Shown: positions 1 through 12,337, numbered from the stretch's first letter. The stretch: DNA of 64,000 bases from Enchytraeus crypticus (GCA_905160935.1 CAJHZI010000423.1:1871501-1935500); one strand, 5' to 3'. The notes: a model not told the origin generated them from the letters alone. Numbers and translations are program-made.

Positions 1-480
1 GAAAGATTAGACTAATTTATATGCATATTCAAGCATACTGACATAAATTTTATTTGGCAAATATATTTAAATCATCTTTTAAGCAAACCATTAAAGTTTT
101 TGCAATAAGTTAATGTTTCCAACGCCTGAGCTGCCAAAATGAAAATAGACAAGCGCAAATCTGAATATCACTACAATACATGTACCACTATTCAAAGGCA
201 AATGCGCGATTCGTAAAAATATCGACAGGCTATTTTTTAAAAATGAATAGAATCCAAAAAATCATGTCGGGGAAAAATTACAAAAGCAACTAAAATAATT
301 TTTATAAATATTGGAATGGATGTTTAAAAAAATCAAATTCCACACTGAACACAAATGTAAATTGGCTAGGCTAAGATTCTGATATTTCTAATTATTTGGC
401 GAAAGAGTTTGAGCGTACGTGCACACCGTCTGGTGTCAACAAGCATGACAAATTTAAAGTTAAATATCCATGAAAAACAC
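1..480. other. AT-rich DNA, no gene seen
   Basis: I see no splice-bounded open frame, RNA gene or recognisable repeat here. It precedes the 3' end of a minus-strand retroelement. Confidence 0.5.
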
Positions 481-1460
481 AACACAACATTACAGAGTCA
501 GGAAGCAATTGCTTGTTTAAGACTCACTAAGCACTTAACCAACCCCAATTGATTTTATAACACCTCATAAGTCAATATAAGACTGGAAACTACATTATAC
601 AAATGCATTTACCAAAAAGAGCATGTAACCAACTGGGCCTATAACTATTTATATGAAATTTCCACATTTACATTTCTAGTTAGGCCTAATATCACATATC
701 TTACACCTTTAAAAATCAAATCATACAAACTTCATTCAAATTCAAATTTCCATATATTACAGAACTGAAAAACGCAAATCATTAACACATTACATAGCAA
801 AATTGCAGTGAGAACAAGATTATACAAGAAGAATATAATGAACAGAAAATATCATACAACGCGAGATAGCAGACCTAGAGAAAAATGTATATAAATATTC
901 AGAAAGTCATTCAGTTAGAGCAAATTACTTAAAATTAAAAAGGCATCTGTTTATGAAATTAAGATCGTCACGTTGAGGTAGAACAAAGTTGTGTCCTCTT
1001 TGTCTGAGGTTATAGATTGAGGGTTTAAGTGCAGGCAAAAGTGTGTGTAGGAAATGACGCTGTTTTCAGTGATAGCTGTTAACAAGTTCTTTTCTGAGCG
1101 TTCTTGAATGTTAAGAACATTAGGCTCTTCGTTCTTATAATATTGAAATTTTTTGGCATTTCTGAGGACAGCTTCCAATCTATTAATTTTTGCTTTGTGC
1201 ACATAATCTTACCAAGCACAACTAGCATAAATAGTTTGGACAATATTATTGACATGTCAAAATTTCAAATTTATACACATATATAACACTGAACATATAA
1301 TTGGCATCTAATTTACATGATCTTATATTTATCCGACTTGTTTTTAAAGCATTCACTGTTTTTTCATATATAATTTCGATTGGCAAACTATTCCAAGCGT
1401 TGAGTCTCGGAAAGCTAAATCTATGCTGACGTCTTAGCAAAGTCAAATCAACGTACAAAT
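481..1460 (-). mobile_element. CR1-like LINE, 3' end (broken)
   Basis: The minus strand at 1,246-1,458 encodes the C-terminal end of a non-LTR reverse transcriptase protein (NAWNSLPIEIIYEKTVNALK). The related copy at 27.5 kb reads NAWNSLLSEVLEAKSVNAFK. The protein end is followed toward lower coordinates by a 3' UTR also found at 11.3, 27.7 and 57.3 kb, including a conserved stretch near 510-530 that corresponds to 11,540-11,575. The catalytic region is absent, so the copy is 5'-truncated and dead. The clade is inferred from the WNSLP/VNAFK C-terminal pattern. Confidence 0.6.
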
Positions 1461-2620
1461 GATAAATACTGATTTAGATAAAATCGACAAAAATACAAAC
1501 ATTTCATTTGATATACACATCCAGAAACAAATAACAACAACAGCAATTGGGGTGATGTCGTCAATGACAACAGCGAACACGACATTTTGTGTAAGCAATT
1601 TAGATTTATCTTTTAAAACATAAACGAACACAATACATAAATTTCATTAGCTCACGCCTATATCAGAGATTAATATTAGGCTACCCTAGTTGTGTCTGAT
1701 TGCTATCAAAGCCTAAAGCGAAAACCAAATCGATCGTCAGATTCCAGTCTCGAATAGCATGCTGATGAGAGGCGAGCCTTGAATTGGATCCATGCACATA
1801 CTGATCCGCAGTACAGCGTCTTAACAATCATGTATCATTGGCTCAACGGAATTCGCTCTATCTCCATCATACGTCTCTTCATTTTGTCCTGGATCAAAAC
1901 TATAAAAATTTGGAATAAAATTTCATGACTACTACCTTTTCGCACAGTCATTTGACCTAAAGATCCTGAGATGTAAATTCCGTATAAATTAAAAGTAAAG
2001 TTAAATTTATATTAAAAAATATATTAATTTTAATTTTAATTTAATTCAAATTTATTTAAATTTAAATTTTAATTGTAATGTAAAAATTTACATAGTAGGA
2101 GTGCCTATTAATACCAAATATATAAGTATTGGGATATTGTTTAAATTATATTTTTTACATTTTACATTTAATTTACATATCTATAAATGAATTTCCATCA
2201 TGCACATACAATAATATTTGAACTGTTATTGAAATACTCCTTGTTGATTTTATTCCAACCTTTCGGATATAATTATACAGATATTCGGATATATAAATCC
2301 TCGTATATACAAAATTTTTGTGTTTTATTAGATAACGAATTAAAACTGGTGCTTCAAGACTAATCATTAATTTCGTCCGAAAAGTTTAACAACTATACTT
2401 AACTAAAGATAATGCAACAATTAAATTTAAATTGAACATAAGCAGATCAATAGATGAAAAGTAAACGAATTGTTTACTAACTAGTAGCCACAATATTATT
2501 ACTGTGTGGTCATCATCCTAATTCATCAACTTAAAATAAATTCTAATTAAACAATATCCGAATAATTCATTTGACAAATGCTACCATCTTTTAATACTAG
2601 GGCTACAATCTTGTAACAAT
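1461..2620. other. AT-rich DNA with a degraded SINE
   Basis: No gene is seen. About 1,755-1,860 (minus) resembles the tRNA-derived SINE family of this window: it keeps the CACATACTGATCCGC and GGATCCA parts but is strongly diverged. A run at 1,990-2,080 is almost pure A/T with repeated TTTAAATTT motifs. Confidence 0.4.
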
Positions 2621-2624
2621 AATC

Positions 2625-3290
2625 ATAATAATAAAAGCTTAACGTCCGTTTCCTCATACAAGGATGATGTCAGGGCGTCCCCCATCACTTGCTACTATCA
2701 ATCGATTCACCCCAAACGATCTGAAAGAACATGTGCTGAAGAGAAAGAAAAAGATCCTAAACGGTGCCGGTCCGGTGATAAAAAAACAGTCAAGCAATAA
2801 GAAAAAATCAATGGCGGGAAGAGATGTGTTTTCAATTTACAACGGAAAGTTGAAGTAGTAGAACATGAGCGAAGATCAGGAGTCAGAGAGTTCCAAACAG
2901 TAGGAGCTGAAAAAGAAAATAAGCATTTACCTAAGGACGTGAGAATATTGGGAATTTTGAGCAGTGTGTCATCGAAGGTTGATATTGGATTAGGAGATTG
3001 GAAAGGTAAGAAGGTTAACCATGGGTAAGTGTTTTCAAAGTTAACAGAGCAATTTTATACTTAATTCTGAACACGTTGCAAACGCATGAGAGAAAAGAAG
3101 GTGGGCTATATAGCAATGAGTTACAGCAGTCAAGCTCAGAATGAACTATTAAGTCATGAAGAATTATGAATAAATTTTTTATGAAGAGATGACCGTATCT
3201 CTCTGATTTAATAAGTTCATAGAGATACACCATTTACGTAAAAATAAGTTAAATCTCTCGTACATAATTAACATGGGCTCGACAATAAGT
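2625..3290 (-). mobile_element. L2/CR1-like LINE, 3' end (broken)
   Basis: On the minus strand 3,015-3,233 encodes a fragment containing HSELDCCNSLLY and RIKYKIALLTLKTL. The same blocks occur in the copies at 38.5, 47.9 and 49.3 kb. The element ends at about 2,625 with the shared 3' hairpin tail (GGATGATGTCAGGG read on plus, then ACGTCCGTTTCCTCAT) and an ATT-type simple repeat. Frames are broken and the catalytic part is missing. Confidence 0.65.
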
Positions 3291-3410
3291 ATAATTGGCT
3301 GATTTCTGCAGCCCGTTTATTGGTAGTTTGAAGTCTGCACATTCCTGGAAGCTCATTCAAAATGAGAAATCGTTTTCAAATCATTAAGTCATAACAAAAA
3401 TATTTTACAT

Positions 3411-3416
<6 letters not shown>

Positions 3417-3504
<88 letters not shown>

Positions 3505-3592
3505 CATATATATACTATATATAATATATATATATATATATATACTGTATATATATATATATATACTGTATATATATATATATATATATGTA
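3417..3592. repeat. (TA)n microsatellite
   Basis: Interrupted TA dinucleotide array. It contains mirrored TATACATATACATA interruptions, so the central part can fold on itself. Confidence 0.95.
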
Positions 3593-3750
3593 CATATTCA
3601 AAACTCTAACTGTAACGGTAGGTAAAAGATTTCGTAGATGTATCGTTGAAAACTAAATATTTAGTAAAGAGTCTTAAATCATTACAACTGAAAGTAAACT
3701 TAAAATACACGTGAAACGATTTCATGAAGTAAATTTATAAAAGAATATAC

Positions 3751-3888
3751 CTGATTTCTCTTTGTATGTGCGTTTGCAATAGAGGATGATTGTTACACCA
3801 CCAATGAAAAGAATAGCAATGAAAAAACTGCATAGAGCCATCAGAAATATTTCCCACAAAAACTTATCTGCAAGTCCGTATATTGTAT
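3751..3888 (-). CDS. Orphan transmembrane exon
   Basis: This is a 138-bp exon with acceptor TTTCTAG at its upstream side and a GTATAT donor. It enters and leaves in phase 1, like every internal exon of genes A and B. It encodes about 46 residues: a short acidic stalk, then a hydrophobic segment (FLMALCSFFIAILFIGGVTI) and a basic stop-transfer end (YCKRTYKEK). It could belong to a third receptor gene whose Ig exons are not recognisable here, or be an alternative downstream exon of gene A. No neighbouring Ig exon was found within 8 kb on this strand. Real coding status is plausible from the phase and donor agreement but unproven. Confidence 0.45.
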
Positions 3889-4015
3889 CTAGAAATTTAT
3901 AAAAAAATGCAATTTCCTTCACTTATATTTTTATACTGAATTACATACATGTATATCTAATTATGGTTAAATGTACAGTAAATATAATAGATTTATATGA
4001 ATTAGCAATGGTACA

Positions 4016-4016
<1 letters not shown>

Positions 4017-4064
<48 letters not shown>
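4017..4064. repeat. (AT)n microsatellite at LINE 3' end
   Basis: A pure AT array directly abutting the 3' terminus of the minus-strand RTE-like LINE that follows. Confidence 0.9.
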
Positions 4065-4069
<5 letters not shown>

Positions 4070-4071
<2 letters not shown>

Positions 4072-4960
4072 CTTAGTGCACTGCTTACTGGCAGTCCATG
4101 GTATATAACGCCTCCACTCTTCTCTGTCTTCCGCCTTCCTCTTCATTTCCACATATGAGTGGGTCTTGAAATCATCTAACATACCTAATCTCGGCCTGCC
4201 CCTGCCTCTTTTCCTTCCATTCTACCTTCTATGACCTCTTTTAATAGACCTTCCCCCCTTAGAATGTGTCCTATCCATCTCTTCTTCCTATTTCTTAATA
4301 CATTTATCAACTGTCTATCTGTGCCAACTCTCTCCAGGACTTCCTCATTTGTAACCTTTTGAGTCCAGCTAATCCTCTCCATTCTTCTCCAAATCCACAT
4401 TTCCAACGCCTCCAGTTTCCTAATATCTTCCTTCCTTGAGGTCCATGTCTTACATCCATACAATAGCGTGGTCCAAACCAAAGTTTTCACTATCTTTATC
4501 TTTGTGTCTTTCTTTAGACTTTTTGTTAATAGTTCTTTTCTATTACCAAAGGCCGTTTTTGCTTGTGCAATCCTACTGCATATTTCCGTCTCACATTTCC
4601 CGTCATAGGTTATAGTATGACCCAAAAATTTGAAACTCCTTACCTGTTCCAATTTCGTACCATTTATTGTGATATTAACTTCACCTTTATTATTGGACAC
4701 TCTCATAACCTTCGTCCTTTTTATATTAATCTTCATGCCATATCTCGATGCCGTATCATTCAGCCTCTCCAGTATCTTTTGCAGTCCAATCTCGCTGCCC
4801 GCTACCATTGCTTGGTCATCTGCAAATCGTACATCTTATAACAAATTCCCTCCTACTTTTATTCCTTCTTCCATGTCTTCCATGGCTTCCTCCATCATTG
4901 CCTCAGCGTAAATGTTAAACAGCAGCGGCGAAATGCTGCAACCTTGTCTTACTCTTATAT
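4070..4960 (-). mobile_element. RTE-like LINE, C-terminal RT half (broken)
   Basis: A 207-residue open frame (4,185-4,808) plus the flanking frame to about 4,960 encodes the second half of a non-LTR reverse transcriptase. [20 protein letters not shown] is followed by the catalytic FADD box (about 4,810-4,830), then KTKVM, FKFLGHTI and the C-terminal block RRMERISWTQKVTNEEVLER. One in-frame stop lies just before the FADD box, and the N-terminal endonuclease half is missing. The 3' UTR ends in a CCAGTAAGCAGTGCACT motif seen at many other sites in the window. The RTE-type assignment rests on the C-terminal block and is inference. Confidence 0.8.
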
Positions 4961-5029
4961 ATATATATATATATATATATACTGTCTTACTCGACATATA
5001 TATATACTTGCTTACAGTATATATATTTC

Positions 5030-5072
<43 letters not shown>

Positions 5073-5077
5073 TGGAT

Positions 5078-5125
<48 letters not shown>
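4960..5125. repeat. (AT)n arrays
   Basis: Two or three AT arrays lie at the 5' breakpoint of the LINE copy. GGATATACATG near 5,074 and CATGTATATCC near 5,121 form an inverted pair. Confidence 0.9.
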
Positions 5126-5127
<2 letters not shown>

Positions 5128-6364
5128 ATCCAGTTAGATGACAGAAAGAATGGATAGCAAGCTTGCCGTATAAACAGGTGGTTATCTGTTGGAATCTCGC
5201 AGCCAGATCAGTGCTAATATTATAGTGGAATGAAAGCTTCTGTTTCATTCACTATTATTGCTTGTTGTGTTCCTATCCTATATCTCTTTGTTCTTTAACT
5301 GGATTAATCCACTTCTTATTTACTTTCCTATTCTAAAGTTAGTGATATGTTAACCCTTATATCTACCTTCTGTGGAATATTTAGTAGATGCTTCATAGGC
5401 ATGAAGTTGTTTACGGATTCGAATCCTGTGTAATGCACATGCGCCTTCTTGTAGGACACTATATAAATTATTTCGTACTTGTTCTCGGGGGATGCATACA
5501 TGTATATAGAAGTTTGATGTTTAGTTAGAAGCTTAGGTGTTCGGGACAGCTTGTTCTCGTTCTTTTGTACAGCTTAGTTCGTATGTCTTCAATTAGCAGC
5601 TGAGTTTTAGTTAGGTCTATAGGGTTGTCGAATTCTTATCTGGGACGACAACTTCGGTTTGGGTAGTGTTGTTGAATTCGTATTTCTAATTTTTACCTTT
5701 AGAAGTTAGAAGTTATATTTTTAATAAGAGAACAGTAACTAACGCAAGCGAATTCATAAATTAATCTAGGGACACTATCTTCATGTATGTCTGTGCGAAT
5801 GATTGCAATAGAATATGGAAATGATAAATGTTAGAAATGGGCTCTAGTTCTTTAAATATAGAATTAAATAAAGAATTGACCTATCGGCCTTCTTTCCTGC
5901 CTCAGCAGGGAATCCGGCGTATTGCGCTTTGAATAGCTATAATCCTTTAGAATAGTACCCTTTATGACGAGGGAATATACATTAAAATACATCTCACTCT
6001 CTCTTTCTCTCAAGTGTTATGCCGAACGGCAAGTTCATGTATATATTCATAACCTCGAATCTGCTATCACGCTCCATATAGAGCACTCCATAGATCAATG
6101 AGTTAATCCATTCACAGAAGGCTATTTCATACTCAGACCTTATTATTTTTGGTAAGAACTATGTACACGTAAGTAGTATGAGTAAGAACTATGTCTTACT
6201 CATACCTTATGGGCTTATACCTATAGCTTTGGAAAATAATAGGGCATTTGAGAGGTTTCCGTTGCCTTAATCAGTTTCTGCTTTGTCGCCTATTATAACA
6301 ATTGCAGATAATGGTTGGTCTATTCTTCAGTGTCCCGGACTCAATACGGGAATATACAAATATA
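5126..6364. other. No gene seen
   Basis: Ordinary AT-rich sequence. No splice-bounded Ig or transmembrane exon and no recognised repeat, apart from a short direct repeat of GTAAGAACTATGT near 6,150-6,190. Confidence 0.4.
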
Positions 6365-6384
6365 TGTATATATATATACTCATA

Positions 6385-6441
<57 letters not shown>

Positions 6442-6500
6442 ATAAATACATATATATGTATATATAGTTATACCTCTATACCTATATGTATAACTACATA
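6365..6500. repeat. (AT)n microsatellite
   Basis: AT/ATAC array. It is followed at about 6,518-6,580 by a fragment of the SINE head (GTGTTGTGTCCGGGACACTG) also found at 23,165, 30,028, 53,890 and 62,245. Confidence 0.9.
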
Positions 6501-7084
6501 CATATGCATACACTATTTCCCGTGTTGTGTCCGGGACACTGCAGAATAGGCCAACCGATAACTGCATGTGCGTTGTGGTATGGAATAGGACTCTAAAGTT
6601 TTACTTATCCAGACTCATCCAGATTTGCAAGCAAATACCGATATTCCGCTAGTTTGGGTGACTTAGTATAATTAAGTATAATTATAATTATATAATTAGT
6701 ATAATGATAATTAAATAAGTTATAGTATAATTATTCATTTTAGTTTAACAGATTACAGTATTACATTATATTATCATTTGTATTACAATACAGAAACCAA
6801 CCCATATATTTTGCTATTAGTATGCTGGTCCATGTTAAACTGGCCAGACTTATGAACGCATAGATAACATTCAATCCTAATGTCGCTTTACTGAGCCACA
6901 AGTTGTGACTCTTCAGGCTTAAATTCGTCTCTGTAAATAATTAATATCCGTAAATCATAATGCTACAGAAACAATAGATTGATATAAGAAACAATGTTCT
7001 AATATAGCCAGTAATTGTTTATATTTTATTCATTCACGGAAAAAATGAATATTGATATTCATGAAAAATGATTTATTGTTTGGA

Positions 7085-7157
7085 TGGTGAGCGCCTAAGC
7101 ACCAGAAATAGCTACTAAATTTTCTAATCCCGACCCTAGTTAAATTGGACTTCAAGG
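7085..7157 (+). mobile_element. SINE 3' end with GAT tail
   Basis: The segment GAGCGCCTAAGCACCAGAAA through CCCGACCCTAGTTAAATTGG matches, with divergence, the 3' parts of elements at 14,515-14,625, 45,900-45,980 (plus), and 29,420-29,550 and 58,495-58,640 (minus). All run into, or come from, GAT-rich simple sequence. The large GAT/GAA array begins exactly at its 3' end. Confidence 0.55.
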
Positions 7158-7448
7158 GATGATGAAGATGATGATGAAGATGATGATGAAGACGATGATG
7201 AAGATGAAGATGAAGATGATGATGAAGATGAAGATGATGATGAAGATGATGATGAAGATGAAGATGAAGATGAAGATGATGATGATGATGATGATGACGA
7301 TGAAGATGACGACGAAGAGGAAGATGAAGATGAAGATGATGATGAAGATGATGATGATGATGAAGATGAAGATGATGATGAATATGATGATGAAGATGAA
7401 GATGACGATGATGATGAAGATGAAGATGTAGATGAAGATGAAGATGAA

Positions 7449-7486
<38 letters not shown>

Positions 7487-7660
7487 CGATGACGATGACG
7501 ATGAAGATGAAGATGAAGATGACGATGACTATGACGATGACGACGAAGATGAAGATGAAGATGATGATGAAGATGATGATGATGATGATTATTATTATTA
7601 TTATTATTATGATGATGATGATGATGATGATGAAGAAGATGATGATGATGATGATGATAT
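7158..7660. repeat. (GAT/GAA)n trinucleotide array, ~500 bp
   Basis: A mixture of GAT and GAA triplets with a short (TTA)n block near 7,588-7,610. The three forward frames read as Met/Lys, Asp/Glu or stop-rich runs. The Asp/Glu frame is open across the whole array but has no upstream ATG or splice context. This is a microsatellite expanded at a SINE tail, not a gene. Confidence 0.95.
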
Positions 7661-8284
7661 AAATGGTTTCGATTCCATGATTCTTATTAATATTCAGTTA
7701 ATTTTTGAACAATAAAATATCATTTGACAAATAGTCTCAAAAGTAACTCTGTTGTTCCGGATAACTATAGATTAAGTAAATCCTTTATTTTGCGTGCCTA
7801 AATTGCGACTGAATTACTGAGTGGGGAAAATTAGTAACAATAAATACCGAGAAGAACAATTGAAGAGGTAGATTTTCAAAATTGTGTACCATATGAAGAA
7901 CCAGGTTTGTAAAGCCTCTATACTTTGGAAGCATTTAATATGGTACACATAGTCTCATCTCATAGCTTTTGAGTTGGTCTCATCACATAGTCTGTAATGA
8001 GACAAAGTGATTCAGTTTTATCTTTAGATTTCCCTATCTTCTTTCAATCTTAAGTGACGAAGGCAAGATCGAATTTAGCAGTTTCTGTTTGATACGGAAT
8101 ATAACTGAGACCTACTCCTAAGAAACAGGTTCGAAAAATCAGACAAATAAAAAATTATAGGAAATGAAATGCTACACTATCAAAAGAGATCTCACTATAT
8201 ACGTAGGAATCATAAAACTGTATTGTATATCTATTGCACCTTACATATTCGAATATGTTGGGCGTGTATTTTTCAAATGAGAAC
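7661..8284. other. No gene; possible 3' UTR of gene A tail exon
   Basis: Read on minus, this follows the stop codon of the candidate tail exon at 8,285-8,553. An AATAAA (TTTATT on plus, 7,784-7,789) is the nearest polyadenylation-like hexamer I noticed. Otherwise featureless. Confidence 0.3.
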
Positions 8285-8553
8285 TCAGTATAGTCTGACT
8301 GCTATTTTGGTTGGTCGGTTAGTTTGAAGAGAAGTGCGTCGGGCTTCTGACCTTGACGTTAAGCCCACTTTTAAAAAGTTGCAATTTGGACAAAATGTAT
8401 CAATCTTGTGTCGCCTAGAATTAGAGAAACTGGCAATAAGCATACTTCCTGCAAAGATCCTAACAAGAGCTGAATAGAAAACGGCTAAGAAAAGAGATAC
8501 TGCATGCAAGGCAATCACTCCAATACTCCAGTCTCGAGTCTTCACAGACAAAT
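8285..8553 (-). CDS. Candidate terminal exon of gene A
   Basis: An exon of 269 bp opening after acceptor ACTCTCTAG in phase 1 and reading 88 codons to a TGA at 8,285-8,287. It starts with DLSVKTRDW. A hydrophobic stretch follows (VIALHAVSLFLAVFYSALV), then a basic Ser/Arg/Thr-rich tail ending KIAVRLY. The entry phase agrees with the exit phase of the micro-exon at 9,304-9,327 and of the transmembrane exon at 12,338-12,487. A second hydrophobic segment after the real transmembrane exon is odd: it may be an alternative membrane exon, or the reading frame may be chance. Unit 2 has no counterpart, because the duplication starts at about 10,876. Confidence 0.35.
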
Positions 8554-9303
8554 CTAGAGAGTCTATCAATCAATAAATTTATAGTTACACACACTCATAG
8601 AGTTAAGTAATATTTTATTTTTATGCCAATAGATAAGAAATGTAAGTATAATACGCTCTATATGTAGATTAGTGCATTAAACATTTTGTTGTAAACTCTG
8701 CTCTCGTCGCTTCAATTTATCATTTAATTGATATTCCTCAACAAAATTTAACCAATTCCTTCTCTAACGTATTGCAATATGCTTTGAATCGTATTATATT
8801 AAATTAATCCAATAGTACGTCTATACTTACAACTATTAACAAAATATATCCGACTATTTTGCTTTCTCAAATACTTTGACAAACAAATTCTTTCATAGCT
8901 CTATTTTTGGCCAAACACTTCTGCAATTCTAAATACATCCAAACCTGCTCTTAAAGAAGTTCTTGACATGTACATGTAGTTTATGCCAAAGGCTGAAAGG
9001 TTCATAGACTACATATGTAAATATTAAAGTTTATTAATCTAGTTTAAGGAATACATAAAAGTCAATTTTCTATCTTTCGAATCCTTACTTTACTCATCTA
9101 GCATGCTACCCGATTCAGTCAAATTAAACTTATTTTTTAAATTTAATTCTTTATGCTCACACTATTTGGTGAACGAAGATTGAAAATTTATTTCTATATA
9201 CAGTGCAATTTTATTTTCACATAACATATTTATTGGTTCCTGGTAATATTAATAAATTAAAATTACCATTTGATTGTACTGTGCTCAAAATTACTCCACT
9301 TAC

Positions 9304-9327
9304 GATCACTAATGTAGCTGCTGGGAT
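9304..9327 (-). CDS. Candidate 24-bp cytoplasmic micro-exon
   Basis: Flanked by a good acceptor (TTATTGATTTCAG) and a consensus donor (GTAAGT), phase 1 to phase 1. It encodes only PSSYISD after the split codon. Position and phase make it a possible cytoplasmic piece between the transmembrane exon at 12.4 kb and the candidate tail exon at 8.5 kb. Because it is so short, chance cannot be excluded. Confidence 0.35.
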
Positions 9328-10875
9328 CTGAAATCAATAATAACATTAGTGTTTAACATTCAATCGGTTCATTAGACGATTGATTGATCGATCGATTGCT
9401 TAATAGATTGATATACTAATTGATTAATTGCCTGATTTATTGATTGATTGAATTATGATGACAATAAATTCACCTGCCCACCATCTTGTGTCTCTCATGA
9501 GTCACAATCCGCGTATATTCAGAAAATAAGAAGTAGAATCTCAAATTTTATGATTCATAATGATTTGGATAAATGCAGATATTATTATGTAATAAAATGC
9601 CTAATTCGTTTATATTTAGCTAGGGCATTAGGGCATGATTTAGAGCAATCGATTAAGGTGCGCCTTAATAAATGAAGTTAAGCTTCGCCGAGCCCGCTTA
9701 TTAAATGGGTAGTTGACCATCGTCGACGATAAAGTGAAGACAGCTCTAATGAAAAATACCCGAGATCTCTAGAACATAGGTTCACCATACATAACTCCAG
9801 ACGTACTTAGCCGAAATATTAAACTCCAGAAATATAAATATTTCGGCAGATTACAATCTACCAGCAGGCCGCATTCCTCGACAAAGGATCCCAGCAACAC
9901 TCGTTTCAACATCAACGATAATTGAACGAGTGCGCATATACGCTAAAATATGTAGTTGGTAAATAATGAATTCTGAGAATACTTTTCTCTTCATTAAACG
10001 CAATTAGCAAGCACAAGGATTACTCAAAATATATACAGCTATCAGTTGCACAGTTTCGAAAGTATTGAAAGGGAGCTTACTCTAGTGCGAACAGTTTAAA
10101 GTTTCTAAGCACTTAGTAAAATGTTGCATCTTAAATAATTACATTTGCAACTTCCGCAACGATCTTTCTTTTCACTAATGTTAAATGGCTGGCCCAATGC
10201 TGACTCTAAAGCATAATTAATCAATTACTCCGCTCCATATGTGGAGCATACCATCTACTAACACACTTTTTATATTATCAGTTGGGCTTTCCATATCCAA
10301 CTTTCAAGGTGCCTTTACTCAAAGAAAACTGATTTACTCAAATGAACTGCTTTTAAATGCTTTTCCTTTCGCTTGCAGTAACTGTCAGCTATAAACAACA
10401 CATATTATTTTCAAGTGATCTACATACAAATACTCTGTTCACTGCTTAATTTGTTTAACAAGGGCAGGGCGTTCACGCTATGTTAACAATGACGCAATTT
10501 GCGTCATTGGAAAAATAATGAAAGTGGAAAGTGATAAACGGTATGGAGCCTTAAAATTAGAGTGAGTGGAAAATTTTCATATGGTGAATTCGGTGGCCAA
10601 GGCAGTACGCGCCATGGACTCAAAGCTCTGGGTAATGTACGCCCCTGAAAAATGGAAAGTGTAATAATAATGAAATAAATGCTAGAATTAAATCACTATG
10701 TTCAATTATATTTTACTCTATTATTTATTTACTCATTTATTTATTTATTTACTCTATTATTTTTTATATTTATTTTTATATTTAATATTGTTTGATCTTT
10801 GAAAAGTAGATCGTAGATGCTATCATGGATGATCTACCATGATGCAGAGCCGCTCAGACCTGGTATTTGAACTGC
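9328..10875. other. No gene seen; hairpin at 10,487-10,509
   Basis: It contains an imperfect GATT/GATC repeat (9,375-9,450) and a 75-codon open frame at 9,448-9,675 that I do not recognise. CAATGACGCAA and its exact complement are separated by one base at 10,487-10,509. Unit 1 of the duplication starts at the right edge. Confidence 0.4.
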
Positions 10876-10899
10876 GTCGTACTATACTGAGGGATTCAT

Positions 10900-11612
10900 A
10901 CTATTAGCTTAACTATGCCACAATCCTCCTAAAATTAGTGAGTATTTCTCTATAAGTTAAGAATTAATATCAGAAAATTGAATATAGACGTTAAGAAACT
11001 TACAATAATTAGAAGCTGTCCAATATACATGTACATATTTAAACTTCTCTCTGAAAATAAGAATCGTATAAAAGAAATTAGGCATATCCTATTAAGAACT
11101 AGAGGTCATAAATACAAACTTGTTAAACCTAGAAGTAGAATAGATATACGTAAAAACGTTTTTAGTCAGAGAATTATTAATAGCTGGAATGAGCTTCCAG
11201 AGGAAGTTGTAGAAGCAAAATCCATAAATAAATTAAAAAATTTGTACGATAAATATAAGAAGTTGGTGTAATATTGCCCAATGTGTAAAATTACTTGTTA
11301 GATAGTAGACCCTAATTAGGTATTTCAGTTTGTATAGATATGTGTCATTAGGCTACTTCTAAAACAGAAAATAAAGCTATTTTTCATTCAAACAGCTGTT
11401 TACCTTGCTTTTCTGTAGACGCTGTTTAATGTCAAATCTAGCCAAAATATGTATATTGTGTTAGTTATGTTCATGTGTATAGGCCTTTATGATTTCTGTT
11501 AGTTAATTGTCTCGGCCTAGTTTTTAGTGTTTATTGTGTTTTAATGAGTCTTAAACAAGCAATAATTTGCTTTCTGTCTCAGAAACTGTTATGTTATGTT
11601 ATGTTATTAATA
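10900..11612 (+). mobile_element. CR1-like LINE, 3' end
   Basis: Residues encoded at 10,978-11,271 include ENKNRIKEIRHILLRTRGH, NVFSQRIINSWNELPEEVVE and a lysine-rich end. This is the C-terminal tail of a non-LTR reverse transcriptase. A 3' UTR follows and ends in (TTATG)n at 11,587-11,608. Related copies lie at 481-1,460, 26,830-27,815, 40,870-41,060 and 56,335-58,025. It is 5'-truncated with no catalytic box. Confidence 0.7.
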
Positions 11613-11751
11613 AGAGATAATAATCATAAGTTCATAACCATGCTGACAATTGTAATTGTAAGATAATAATAATGTATATAAGTAATAATTATCAATGCAG
11701 TGATATCAGTGCAGTGATCATCATCATAATGAAACTATTATTAATAATTAT

Positions 11752-11885
11752 AATTACTGGCAGGAGCCAGTGGCGATGTAGGAAAGATATTCGACCGCTG
11801 ATCAGTATGTGCGGAATTGAAATCCTGGACTCGCCCGTCACTGACATCTCTTTCGAGCGAGGAAACTGACGTTAGCATAAGCTTT
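11752..11885 (+). mobile_element. tRNA-derived SINE
   Basis: An A-box-like TGGCGATGTAGG lies about 45 bp before a B-box region (TTGAAATCCTGG, diverged from GGTTCAAATCC in other copies). CGCCCGTCACTGACATC follows, then a 3' tail GAGGAAACTGACGTTAGC that resembles the tail of the L2-like LINE. In unit 2 the counterpart is truncated at 42,269-42,321. Confidence 0.75.
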
Positions 11886-11959
11886 TATACTTTTACTTTT
11901 GAAAATGATCTAATAATACAAATAATAATTGCGAATTCAAGTCTGTTTTCTCATTCAAG

Positions 11960-12195
11960 AAAAATATCAGGGACAACATGCACAGATGTTTACTGCAGGT
12001 ATACAGATGTAGGAATTGGATCTTGGACTTGCACTGTTTTGATCTCGCTTTCTCTTGTGGTCTCTGTGCACTCAGTCGTCATCGTGTGGTGCTTTAGCGC
12101 CTGTTTGTGTAGTGTCTGCAAGAGACGTCCCTGACATTGCCTTATGGCGAGGAACCGGACGTTAAATTCTTATAGATTGATTGATTGATTGATTA
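11960..12195 (+). mobile_element. SINE-like element with LINE-type tail
   Basis: The end GACGTCCCTGACATTGCC..GAGGAACCGGACGTTAAA is the shared L2-like 3' tail. It is followed by a (TTGA)n simple repeat at 12,175-12,196. The upstream body is unrecognised. Confidence 0.45.
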
Positions 12196-12337
12196 AATGC
12201 AATGCAAACAAATCCTAACTGTATCTAACAGCACAATCTGCAGAAGTCAACAGAGAGATAAATGCTCAAGGATTTGAATTCAAATAAATGTGCATATACA
12301 TGTACATACCGTCATAAAACCTTAAAGCTTGCATTAC

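Noticed and set aside
4836..5248. Tyr-Ile repeat frames on both strands
   Set aside because: AT microsatellite translations; the only real coding trace nearby is the LINE reverse transcriptase.
7159..7662. Long Met/Lys-rich and Asp/Glu-rich open frames
   Set aside because: They are translations of the GAT/GAA array; there is no start in the acidic frame and no splice context.
9448..9675. 75-codon plus-strand frame
   Set aside because: No recognisable motif, no splice sites and no second copy to test it; left uncalled.
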